From positions 1 through 56,017 of the IMG/VR virus record IMGVR_UViG_3300009151_000087: a DNA stretch of 56,017 nt, one strand, 5' to 3'. This DNA is from a virus. Position numbers and translations under genes: made by a program. Positions 1 to 9,687 of this stretch are shown piece after piece; the first letter of the stretch is position 1; every line of letters begins with the position of its first letter. The notes under the pieces were generated by a model. It was not told the DNA's origin, searched no databases, and saw nothing but the letters and a program-made list of their open reading frames with translations.

Positions 1-3000
1 AAAGAAATTCCTGGATAATCTATACCTTTCATAAGTTGGCCCAAGTCGGCGCCCGGCATACCGTCCGTAGGAGAATAGCTGTTTAATATTCTCTCGGTAG
101 CATTGAGTAATTCGTTGCTTTTCTTGTAGATAACTTCTATCGTTGAGAATCGCGGTGGAATGTTAACAAATTGTATTGAATTGTATTTTTTGGTATATCC
201 ATTGATATCTTTTGTATAAGATACCAATGAAAATCTTGAACTAGTCTGTATTACTCCGTCTAGAAGAACTGTGAATGTCAATTTATCCGGCTGAGCACGC
301 CACCTTAATTCAAATTCAGATGTATATCCATCGGTTAAAAAAAGATCAACTGTATCAAGATTTCCAATTTGGTTGTTCTTAGAAATCCTATCAAATTTTA
401 ATTTTGTGATATTTTTACGAATAGGATTATCGGGTAATAGATAATTGTCTTTCCAGGCCTTCCACGGATATTGATTTATTAAATCGTCTGTTAAACCAAC
501 CGAAACAAATTGATCGATGTTGCGATTATATACCACAGGCAAATCAAAATCTGTTGTATATTTGTAAGAATTATCTACAATCGAATATTCATTTACAAAA
601 TTTCTTATATGTGTGCGATAAGGCTTCATCTCCGCTATATATTGTTCATAATAAACAGCATCTTGTAATTTATATAGCGGACGTTGATCAAGATTTCCAA
701 CATTATTCAGCACTGTTATAAACGATGTTTTAAATGCCCAATCGATAAATTTTTGTTCCGTCATGGCATATTTGACAGATTTAAAGAATAATAAATTCCA
801 ATTGATTTTCAATTCATTGATGAATATATCATTTCTTAATGCACTCAACAAATATTGCAATTCAATATCAGAAGTTTGATCCCATAATGTTTGATCGTAT
901 GTATTTTCATAATCCCAACCAAATGGTTCTAAATTCCAAATACTATCCAATATCTGAATAGTTCCATTCTGATCATATACTGTATCAAACCCTTGTCCAA
1001 AGGTGCCCGGCGCATTATCTGCGAGTTTTTTCAATATAGCATATCTACCGTCACCTTGGTTCTTTATTTTTACATATTGACCTTCTGCTAGATTCAATTT
1101 ATATATTCCAGATAAATCATTTACTGTATAAACAAAATCCTGAAAATTATTATAATCGGCACTTACCCAATCAACATATTTCCAATATAATCCTGTATTG
1201 TATTTTTGTGTACGGGCACGTTCCCATTTTAAAGATAGTTGATCAAATTCGTATTGTGTCCATTTTCCGTTATATAAAGCATCACTCTCGACTATAACAG
1301 TATGCGGTCTAGAATAAGCAATAATATTATCAGAATATCCTCGGCCCGGTTGTAATACATGCACTCTAGTAATTCTACCTTCGGTATCCACAACGGTGGA
1401 CAATAGAAGACCGGAGCCCATTGAATCGGGTAATATTAAAGCAGGTCCGACAAATGTACTAGTACTATTAGGAATAGGATCTAATGTTCCATATCCATAC
1501 CCTGGAGAAATAATACTAGTGCTTGCTATTCCTCCAACATCGTTGATATTGAGTCTAATAGCAGCTCTTTCATATTTGCCGGTATCAAGGGCCTGTAATT
1601 CATCATTAGTCAACACAGACAAATCATATAATCCCGATCCGGCCAATGGTGGATATTCCTGCGCTTCTAGATTTAAGAAACTATACTTTCCTGTGATTTG
1701 TTTATCAATAAGAACACTATTAACAAATTCTACGATATTTCTTAATGCGCCTAAACGATTTTTAAACAGAGTCTGCTGAGGTCTAATTCCAATACCATAT
1801 CTATTCCTACTAGTAAGGGCAGGGTCCGGTACAGGATTTCCAAGAGAGTCGTGTCCTAGCAAACTATCAATAAGTTTCTTTTCAAGTAGAGTATTAGGCA
1901 TACTCTTATCAGAATTTTCTTGTAATATTAGCCATTCTGTATGTCGAGGTATGGCTAATTTTCCTTCAGATACGTCTTGAACAACATTCAAACTTATAGT
2001 CTTACCAACAGGAATTCCTCCAATATTAGCTAACGCAACAGCATTGGGAGATATAATAGCAGCAAATTTTAATCCGTATGCTGTAGGATCGGCAATAATA
2101 CTCGCTACTTCATAACTACTAATTTTTCTATGTGTAGATATCGGTACTGTTATCTTATTTTTAACCCAAAAGTAATATACATTACTGAAACTATTTGTTA
2201 CGTTATCATACACCTGTTTAACTGATAAAACAGTATTGTCGGCATATCTTGGTTGTCCACTTATTCCTTGTGTCAATCCAACTGTAGTATCTGCTTTGGT
2301 ACTCCATTCACTTGGTAGTAATGTAGAACCCACCCATTCATAAACATCAATGGTAGCACCCGGAAATAATTTACCCCAGTTATTTTTTCTATATTCTAAA
2401 TCACTTTGTTCATACCACAGATATTTTGCGGTACTAAGATCCCACCAAAGTTCTCCAACATGATCATCTAACCAATTAGAGTTAGTATCATTTGTAGTTC
2501 TAGAAATTCCCACTGAGTAAACAGCAGGGTCGCTGATTAATTTGTATGTTAATTCTTGTTCTGCTATTCCAGCTATCTTACATTTCAGCGGATCAATAAT
2601 TTCAAGATATTCTAACACTTCTTCATTTACTGTATCTATCAATGATACCCGTTGGATTGAATCTGTTACGATAAGATTGCTTCTAGATCGAATTTTATCC
2701 CAACTATTTTTTGTAATATCTAATTTATCAAATTTATGTATTCCACTGAAGGTGGAGGTATTGTCTATAGCAGGAGCGCCTACAAAAATCGCGTTATCGT
2801 CAATTATAATACTTTGACCAAAATTGGTAGAATCAGTAGTTGATATCTTACTATCTGTTAATTCTTCTGCGAATAAGAATCTACTATTTTCTTTATAATA
2901 AACATATACAGCGCCAGAATTTGAACGTGTACCTAAAAATCTAGTAATTCCATTATCAAACACTTCATAGTCGCTATCAAAAACTGTACCAATGGATGAG

Positions 3001-6000
3001 TTTATTCCTTGAGATGAAACGACCAATGTATTTTCTTCAACATTGATTTCGATTTTTTTACCAAAATACATAGTTTGTCCGCTGACAACAGGTATTGGAT
3101 TTTCTAATACTTGATCTAATACAAACAGTGCTTCGGTATTCACATAATTGGTATTTTTGTATACAGCAATCTTTCCTCTAGCGTTATTGGTATTAACTGC
3201 CGACGGCGCAGATACAAATAGATATTCTCCTGTTTGAGAAATAGCAGTAGCTTCACCAAATCTAGAATTTATACCAAACGGAGATTTTATAGTTGCTAAA
3301 CGATTTAAAGATTTATTGAAAACTGTAACAACTCCGGAACTGGTTGAATATCCAGGAGCACCTACAACGATGTAATCAGCGTTATCTGTTCCATTCAAAG
3401 AATAACCCCATTGACTTGAAGGATTTAATGCTATACTAAAATCAACCAACGGGCTTGCTCCTGATATTTGAATATCATGTCCGTCATCTGTGATGGTATA
3501 TGAATAGACAGAACCCACAGAGGTGCCTGTTCCCGGAGCACCGATTAATGTCAACTTAGTTGAAGTATTTCTTTGAACAAATAAAGAGGATCCAAATCTG
3601 TTGCTTGAAGTACTACTAGGATTGACAATATATCTATGTTTTCCTTCTTCTAATATGCTAGGGTTAATGGCACTGACTTTTACTGTACCCGATGAATTAT
3701 ATGCGCCCGGTGCTCCGGCAAATATCAATCCATATGTAGATGTATTAAAAACTATATCATCGTATACTACAGAATAACCAAATTCAGTGGGTTGGTGGTA
3801 TGTTTCATCAAATTGATATCTAACTAGATTACTTACACCTTGAGTTTCTTGCTTGAATACAAAAACTTCTCCATATGTAGTGGCCTGGAAATAACTCGGC
3901 GCGCCGGCAACAAGTATCTTACTACCTGTTCTCTTGCTGATACTATTACCCAATGCCTGATTTGTTACAAAATTAATTTTGTAAAAATCTGAGGAATTGT
4001 AGTTTTTAATCTTCTCATATACAGCCCAATCATGAACATCAGTTGGTGAGGAACTGACCCAGAATCTAGTACCAATTGGAAAATTATATAAATTTGCATC
4101 GGATGGTAAGGAATCTAATAAGTCAATCCTTGCACTTTCAAATCTATATACTTGCCCAGGAGCTAATAAAGGAGAATCAACAATAGCGGATAATGTGCTA
4201 GGAACTACAAATTGCGTAGTTTTAGGAACGCTAGTGATAACATAAATTCCGTTGACCTGTGTATCAAAGTTTGCGATACTAATTATATCTCCAGCAGATA
4301 ATCCATGATCGGCATCTGTGGTAAATGTTATTTCACTTACCGGGGAACTTACATAAACTCCCACAACTCCCACATTGATATAGTTATATCTGTAAATGTC
4401 CCAATCACCATTTGACTTAAATCCTAACCAGACTGTATCACCAAGTTTCAATGCCGAGTTATTGGCAATATCTAATAGACTATTTGTATTATAAGCAGTA
4501 GCAGTAACATCATCAATCCTTACAAAACCAGAATGTGTAAGCAAGAATACATCTTGACTAGAGGTAGATACGAATGTTTGTGATGATATATAATCATCAG
4601 GTGTTATTAATAGATCACTGGCTAAACTATAATGTATTAAATTATTAGAATTGGCCGGTGGAATAGAATCTACAAACTGAACGATTTGAGGATTTTCTAA
4701 AAATGTTCCTTCTACTAGCGGCGTTTCTATTTCCGAATAAGACGAGAATGAACCAAATTGTCCAACACGAAATGCCCATTCTTCATTAAATTTAACTTCG
4801 CCTTGGGCATTTTCAATAGAAATTCTTGCTAATTTAGAAAGAGCGTTTTTTGTACCTTTTTCTCTAATAAATCCTTGATAGAATTTGTATTGAGATATAG
4901 GATCAGTGAATAGGCCATTTAAATATCCGCGAGGAGTATAACCAATCAAATGCTGGGCCATCTTTTGTTGGCCGGAGTCAAAATTATCAATATCTAAACT
5001 ATAAAAATCTTCAAATTGGCTGATCTTATAATCAAAGTTAGGTAATAGTCCTGCGACAGGCTTGCTTCCTAATAAATTCCATGTTGAGAAATCAAATGAT
5101 AACTTAGGATCTAAATTGCTATTTGCTGAATAATAATTACCATTGAACCTTACCACGTCCCCGATATTATACTTGGCGTATTTTTTCCAGTCAGTTATTG
5201 TTGCGGTATCATACACAAATCCAGGACTAAAATAATCTCCGTCCCAGTTAGCGGTCCTAAATCCAACTAATTTCATACGGCGTTGGCGATTGCCGGTTTC
5301 CGGTTCATATATAACATCACCAAATATAGTGTTGTTATCAAAAATCATAGCATGTTCTTTTTGTACAGAATTCAATCTAACAAAATATATACCATCGGAT
5401 CCTGGAACTGTTCCAACGGTACATACGCCGTCGTTCCTACTTATAGATAAACTATCTCGGGGATAGATACTGCCGTCGGCTTTGCGAATACTGTATTCAT
5501 AAAAACTATTAAAAATATTATCAACTACAGATTGATTAAATTTATATTTTATTTGATCAGCAAAAGGACTTAGTGTAATGATGCTGTTATCTGCCCAATT
5601 CTGTGTTGTCCAGAATAAAAATTCTTTAGCAGATAAATTCCAGTCAATTACTGTGCCAAGCTCTTTACTATGTTGGTCAAAAATAAATCCTTGATTTTCT
5701 AACCAGCGACCGTATCCTAGTATTAAATCGTAAACATCCTGTATGTTTGTTAAAGCTGCTCCATACAGGATTGTATTTTCTGTAGATTCATATCTATTAG
5801 AAATTTGTACTCTAGCACCACCGGTGGTAGGTGCTTCGGTCAATATCTGAAAATACGAAGGGTTGAACGTTGTTCCTGAACGATGGGCAGTTTGAACTCT
5901 ATAGAAACTATTTCCATAGAATACCAATTGACCTTTCTGATAGAAATGTCCAGTTATAGCAGAACTAGCCGAAGTAACATCTACATCTGTCAATCCTGTT

Positions 6001-9000
6001 GATCCGCCTGTTCCGGCCTCGGCAGTCCATACTACATAGGGTTCGGATATACCTCCCACTGTTATAGCAGGCGTTGAAGAATTTCTTATAGATTTATAGT
6101 AAGTAAAATATGGATTTGTTTTATCATATCCCTTAATGATATAATTACCATTTGATTTTTGAATTATAAATCCTGATGCTCCTACTGACTTAACCGGATT
6201 GCTGACATTTAATCTTAGTCTGTAGTTTTCCTGTGGCAACAATGTGCTAGGATTATTGGTAGTGGGCTCATAGGCATCAATTAATATCTGTAGAGTATTT
6301 TTATTTACAAATCCACCAACCTTGTGGAAGAGATTATAACTCACATAATCTATATCTTGTCTTAACTCGTATAGATAATTTTGTGTTCGTTGTTTTCCTA
6401 TTTCAGATATCAATGGACTATATCCGTTGGTCAATACATGTTTATTATTTTCTCCATATATTTGAAGCTCGGGAAGTTTTAAAAATGTCCGATCTGTTCC
6501 GTATGTCCATTGTCCGGCAATATTCTTCTGAATACGACTTGGATCGTACATCAAGGATGCGTAAGTTGCCGGAGATGTTAATGCCAGCAATTTCTGAATA
6601 GCGAACGGCCAATGACTACTTCTGCGCCAGGCAGTTTCCTGAGGGCCTTGATCGCCGGCTGCCCATCCTTGCCTAATATTGTATGGTGTAAGATTGGTAA
6701 GAAGTCTTACGCTAGGATCCACAAGATTGCCTATAGAATTAACTGGCAGTATCGACGACAAGCCCGGTCTAGCATAAAATTCATTAACACCGGCTGTGTC
6801 TCCACCGGCAATATTTCCAGACTCAATATCTGTCCATAACAGAGTATTGTTTGATGAATAATCTGTTCCATAAGTCAATTCCCACCAATTGGGCTCTTCA
6901 GAGAATCCTAACATTTCCCAAGGATGAGTATGAGGGCGATCGGTATCGTAGAAATATTTGTAGACAGCACGAGCAGAACCCGATGCGGTAATATTTTTCA
7001 AGGTATTATGTGCTTTTGTATAATTCCAAGTAAGTGGAAATGAATCATTGACCAAATCATTGGTTGTATAATCAATTCCATAATGTCCTGCCCAACGTGA
7101 AAGATCATGTTCTAGTATGCTATTAATTTCTTTAATTGAATACCGGGTTGTTCTAAATGCCCCAGGCATGACAGAGTTCACATCAAATAACTCAGGTCTA
7201 TATTCAGCCTTGATATTGTTATAAATTCTTTTTTCTAATTCGAGAATTATATCATCTCTGTAGTCATTGAAAGCAACTAACAGACTACCATCGTGTCCTT
7301 GTATTACATTTGTAGGAGTATTATAGGTATCGTCTAGATAAATCTTAGGTTGGAATTTTGGATACAGTCCTAGTTTTGTAGGAGTTGGTGGAATATATAT
7401 TCCTTCTGTATTAACATAATCATTAACCAGGATAGTATCTCCTTTATTGAGATCTATTAAAATTTCAAATGATGTTAATTCTGGTCTGAATTTATAATCA
7501 TAACCATGTGTTAGTTGTATTCCGTTCAAATAAATTAAAACTGATCTTAGAATTAATTTATCTAACATGAACTCAGAATTCAAAGGATAAATTTTATTTG
7601 ATGAATTTGAAACTGTCCATGTCCTAACTATTTTATCTGTTCCATATCCAATCATATCAGATAAGTGAAAAGACGAATCAGAATACTTATTTTTATTAAT
7701 ATCAACCATTATCGCATCTACTGCCTCAACTGGATCAAGGTAGTCATACTTGGTTGATATTCCATTTAAGAATGCTAATTTAAATTGATTATATTGATCA
7801 GATGTTTTTGTAATAGCATCGATAAGGCTATGTTCTTTCTTTCCTATAAACATCTGTGCAAATGCGATAGGATTGGCATTGGCAATTAATTCTGTTCCGT
7901 ATCTTGTATAATCCCCTCGGTCTCTCAAATCTCCTATATATCCAGGAATTCTATCAATCATAGAGTTTAAATGATATCCTAGTTCGCTTATTGTAAATTC
8001 TTGAATAGATCCGTTTAAAGGATTATTTGTTAATCCAAGAGGTTCTTGATAGTATGTATTCGATGAAGATGTGATTAAAGGTATTTGATAATCTGCCGCT
8101 TTCTTCCAAGCATTCTCATAATGATCGCCAACTTTACAATAGGCAATTTTGGTAGATATTGTGGTTCTAGTAGAATCATCTAATGATATAACTATGGTGT
8201 CTGATACCAAATAATTAGAAAATAACCAAGCACTGACAGAATTGATACTTCTATAGGCAAGAGGAAATCCTAAATATTGATCGCTACTACCTGTTCCTAT
8301 CTTATATCCAAATATTTTATTTCCGATAAAACTTGATCTATAATAATTTAAATCGGCGTAACTGTTTCCGTGGGTATCAAATAAATCAAATAATGGTGCC
8401 TGGTTTAATGCGGTACGTTGTTGTGAATAATTCCACTTAACTCCATCATACCACCAGGTTGTTCCTTTATTAGTACCTTTTAATACATTTACAGTTGACA
8501 TATCAACTGGATAATGGTCATTGGCAGGTACTAATGACAATCTTTCAAGTCCATTTAAGAAAATAAAATTAGCAGTATATATTTTTCCTCTAACCTCAGG
8601 ATTTGTGTCAGCATTAAAAATAATTCTATCACCGTGCTGAACATATTGATTATCTATAAAAAGAGGCGATGCGTTGTTTAGCGTCAATCCATTTATTGTA
8701 CTAAAAGCATCGGTTGTTTTGTTATCAAGTATTTCGACAGATTGTATACCATATAGACCAAAATTGAATAATCTTATATCTGCTTTAAATTCTACAATTG
8801 GGCGTTGTGCTCTAGCACTAGCAGAGCGAGCAGCAGTGGGTAAATTATTAGCAGCAGCCGCGGCATCGATAACATCTTTGTGTACCCATCTATTATATCT
8901 AGACCAAGGATTTAAATCTCGGCTGGCACGATTGATAGTCACATATTCAGCAACAGTAGGAATAGGTTTTTTTACACTATCAAATCCATAATTATCAAAA

Positions 9001-9686
9001 GGTTTTTCATCAAAGAAATCTGTATAATCAACGGCAAAAGAATCAGGAGTAGATAGGTTATCAAACGGAACTAATACAATTGATGCGCCTACTCCTTCTA
9101 CAAAAAATTCTTTGTTGAGATATTTTTCCGATACTCCTAATCCTCCAAATGTAATTAACATTCCGTTAGAAAGTTTTACTCCAGCATCGGTGGTATAAGT
9201 CGAAGTGCTAAGTATCTCATTATCAACATCTAGATTATCTGTTTCAATCTCAATCAATTCCGGACCAAGGGGTAACCAAAAATAATTCTGATAATTAACA
9301 AGTTTATCTAAATCAATGTGAGACTCATACGAATAAAAATCAGATCTAAACAATCTGTCTAGATCGTTAGTAAGTCCGCCCTTAATAGAAATTTCATTTA
9401 TTAAATCATCAAAACCTTGTACATCTTGTATATTATTCAACCTATCGTTGATTACGAGAGCAGGTGATAATTGATAATCACTTCTTAAATCTATAGATTC
9501 TGAAATATAAATGTCAGAGGAGGGATTATAATTAGGTGTGGCAGTTGATCCAATGTAACCGTCCAATCTTTCTAATTGTGCGGGATTTATTAGTTGATCA
9601 ATTGTGCCAGCTAAGAATTTTGAATTCTTATCAGTTCTTAAAAATACTGGCAATAAATCAACTGATCTAATGTTAGATGATGGCAT
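1..9686 (-). CDS. Giant baseplate/virion structural protein, 3' end outside window
   Basis: I translated most of this frame by hand and met no stop, so it encodes at least 3228 residues and runs off the left edge. The start is ATG at 9686 with GGAA upstream, 1 nt after the gp6 stop. The N-terminus (LPVFLRTDKNSKF, then LDGYIGSTATPNY and NYQNYFWLP) and middle motifs (HPWEMLGFSEEPNWWE) match, from memory, a large structural protein common in marine T4-like phages, placed where T4 has gp7. Around residues 1785-1800 an ADHGLSAGD motif resembles the E1 FCCH-like module of phage fibres. Residues about 1900-2315 hold seven FG-GAP-like repeats (FGYSVV..AGAP, FGSSL..IGAP, WGYSL..VGAP, FGEAT..VSAP and others), as in integrin-type beta-propellers. 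T4 gp7 is about 1030 aa, so this is far longer. A wedge or peripheral baseplate role is inferred. Confidence 0.88.
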   Translation of the reverse strand, partial: MPSSNIRSVDLLPVFLRTDKNSKFLAGTIDQLINPAQLERLDGYIGSTATPNYNPSSDIYISESIDLRSDYQLSPALVINDRLNNIQDVQGFDDLINEISIKGGLTNDLDRLFRSDFYSYESHIDLDKLVNYQNYFWLPLGPELIEIETDNLDVDNEILSTSTYTTDAGVKLSNGMLITFGGLGVSEKYLNKEFFVEGVGASIVLVPFDNLSTPDSFAVDYTDFFDEKPFDNYGFDSVKKPIPTVAEYVTINRASRDLNPWSRYNRWVHKDVIDAAAAANNLPTAARSASARAQRPIVEFKADIRLFNFGLYGIQSVEILDNKTTDAFSTINGLTLNNASPLFIDNQYVQHGDRIIFNADTNPEVRGKIYTANFIFLNGLERLSLVPANDHYPVDMSTVNVLKGTNKGTTWWYDGVKWNYSQQRTALNQAPLFDLFDTHGNSYADLNYYRSSFIGNKIFGYKIGTGSSDQYLGFPLAYRSINSVSAWLFSNYLVSDTIVISLDDSTRTTISTKIAYCKVGDHYENAWKKAADYQIPLITSSSNTYYQEPLGLTNNPLNGSIQEFTISELGYHLNSMIDRIPGYIGDLRDRGDYTRYGTELIANANPIAFAQMFIGKKEHSLIDAITKTSDQYNQFKLAFLNGISTKYDYLDPVEAVDAIMVDINKNKYSDSSFHLSDMIGYGTDKIVRTWTVSNSSNKIYPLNSEFMLDKLILRSVLIYLNGIQLTHGYDYKFRPELTSFEILIDLNKGDTILVNDYVNTEGIYIPPTPTKLGLYPKFQPKIYLDDTYNTPTNVIQGHDGSLLVAFNDYRDDIILELEKRIYNNIKAEYRPELFDVNSVMPGAFRTTRYSIKEINSILEHDLSRWAGHYGIDYTTNDLVNDSFPLTWNYTKAHNTLKNITASGSARAVYKYFYDTDRPHTHPWEMLGFSEEPNWWELTYGTDYSSNNTLLWTDIESGNIAGGDTAGVNEFYARPGLSSILPVNSIGNLVDPSVRLLTNLTPYNIRQGWAAGDQGPQETAWRRSSHWPFAIQKLLALTSPATYASLMYDPSRIQKNIAGQWTYGTDRTFLKLPELQIYGENNKHVLTNGYSPLISEIGKQRTQNYLYELRQDIDYVSYNLFHKVGGFVNKNTLQILIDAYEPTTNNPSTLLPQENYRLRLNVSNPVKSVGASGFIIQKSNGNYIIKGYDKTNPYFTYYKSIRNSSTPAITVGGISEPYVVWTAEAGTGGSTGLTDVDVTSASSAITGHFYQKGQLVFYGNSFYRVQTAHRSGTTFNPSYFQILTEAPTTGGARVQISNRYESTENTILYGAALTNIQDVYDLILGYGRWLENQGFIFDQHSKELGTVIDWNLSAKEFLFWTTQNWADNSIITLSPFADQIKYKFNQSVVDNIFNSFYEYSIRKADGSIYPRDSLSISRNDGVCTVGTVPGSDGIYFVRLNSVQKEHAMIFDNNTIFGDVIYEPETGNRQRRMKLVGFRTANWDGDYFSPGFVYDTATITDWKKYAKYNIGDVVRFNGNYYSANSNLDPKLSFDFSTWNLLGSKPVAGLLPNFDYKISQFEDFYSLDIDNFDSGQQKMAQHLIGYTPRGYLNGLFTDPISQYKFYQGFIREKGTKNALSKLARISIENAQGEVKFNEEWAFRVGQFGSFSSYSEIETPLVEGTFLENPQIVQFVDSIPPANSNNLIHYSLASDLLITPDDYISSQTFVSTSSQDVFLLTHSGFVRIDDVTATAYNTNSLLDIANNSALKLGDTVWLGFKSNGDWDIYRYNYINVGVVGVYVSSPVSEITFTTDADHGLSAGDIISIANFDTQVNGIYVITSVPKTTQFVVPSTLSAIVDSPLLAPGQVYRFESARIDLLDSLPSDANLYNFPIGTRFWVSSSPTDVHDWAVYEKIKNYNSSDFYKINFVTNQALGNSISKRTGSKILVAGAPSYFQATTYGEVFVFKQETQGVSNLVRYQFDETYHQPTEFGYSVVYDDIVFNTSTYGLIFAGAPGAYNSSGTVKVSAINPSILEEGKHRYIVNPSSTSSNRFGSSLFVQRNTSTKLTLIGAPGTGTSVGSVYSYTITDDGHDIQISGASPLVDFSIALNPSSQWGYSLNGTDNADYIVVGAPGYSTSSGVVTVFNKSLNRLATIKSPFGINSRFGEATAISQTGEYLFVSAPSAVNTNNARGKIAVYKNTNYVNTEALFVLDQVLENPIPVVSGQTMYFGKKIEINVEENTLVVSSQGINSSIGTVFDSDYEVFDNGITRFLGTRSNSGAVYVYYKENSRFLFAEELTDSKISTTDSTNFGQSIIIDDNAIFVGAPAIDNTSTFSGIHKFDKLDITKNSWDKIRSRSNLIVTDSIQRVSLIDTVNEEVLEYLEIIDPLKCKIAGIAEQELTYKLISDPAVYSVGISRTTNDTNSNWLDDHVGELWWDLSTAKYLWYEQSDLEYRKNNWGKLFPGATIDVYEWVGSTLLPSEWSTKADTTVGLTQGISGQPRYADNTVLSVKQVYDNVTNSFSNVYYFWVKNKITVPISTHRKISSYEVASIIADPTAYGLKFAAIISPNAVALANIGGIPVGKTISLNVVQDVSEGKLAIPRHTEWLILQENSDKSMPNTLLEKKLIDSLLGHDSLGNPVPDPALTSRNRYGIGIRPQQTLFKNRLGALRNIVEFVNSVLIDKQITGKYSFLNLEAQEYPPLAGSGLYDLSVLTNDELQALDTGKYERAAIRLNINDVGGIASTSIISPGYGYGTLDPIPNSTSTFVGPALILPDSMGSGLLLSTVVDTEGRITRVHVLQPGRGYSDNIIAYSRPHTVIVESDALYNGKWTQYEFDQLSLKWERARTQKYNTGLYWKYVDWVSADYNNFQDFVYTVNDLSGIYKLNLAEGQYVKIKNQGDGRYAILKKLADNAPGTFGQGFDTVYDQNGTIQILDSIWNLEPFGWDYENTYDQTLWDQTSDIELQYLLSALRNDIFINELKINWNLLFFKSVKYAMTEQKFIDWAFKTSFITVLNNVGNLDQRPLYKLQDAVYYEQYIAEMKPYRTHIRNFVNEYSIVDNSYKYTTDFDLPVVYNRNIDQFVSVGLTDDLINQYPWKAWKDNYLLPDNPIRKNITKLKFDRISKNNQIGNLDTVDLFLTDGYTSEFELRWRAQPDKLTFTVLLDGVIQTSSRFSLVSYTKDINGYTKKYNSIQFVNIPPRFSTIEVIYKKSNELLNATERILNSYSPTDGMPGADLGQLMKGIDYPGIS

Positions 9687-9687
9687 A

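Noticed and set aside
1396-1779. Plus-strand frames within the first 9.7 kb and other small antisense frames in the baseplate operon
   Set aside because: They are shadows of the long minus-strand coding frames and show no family motifs.
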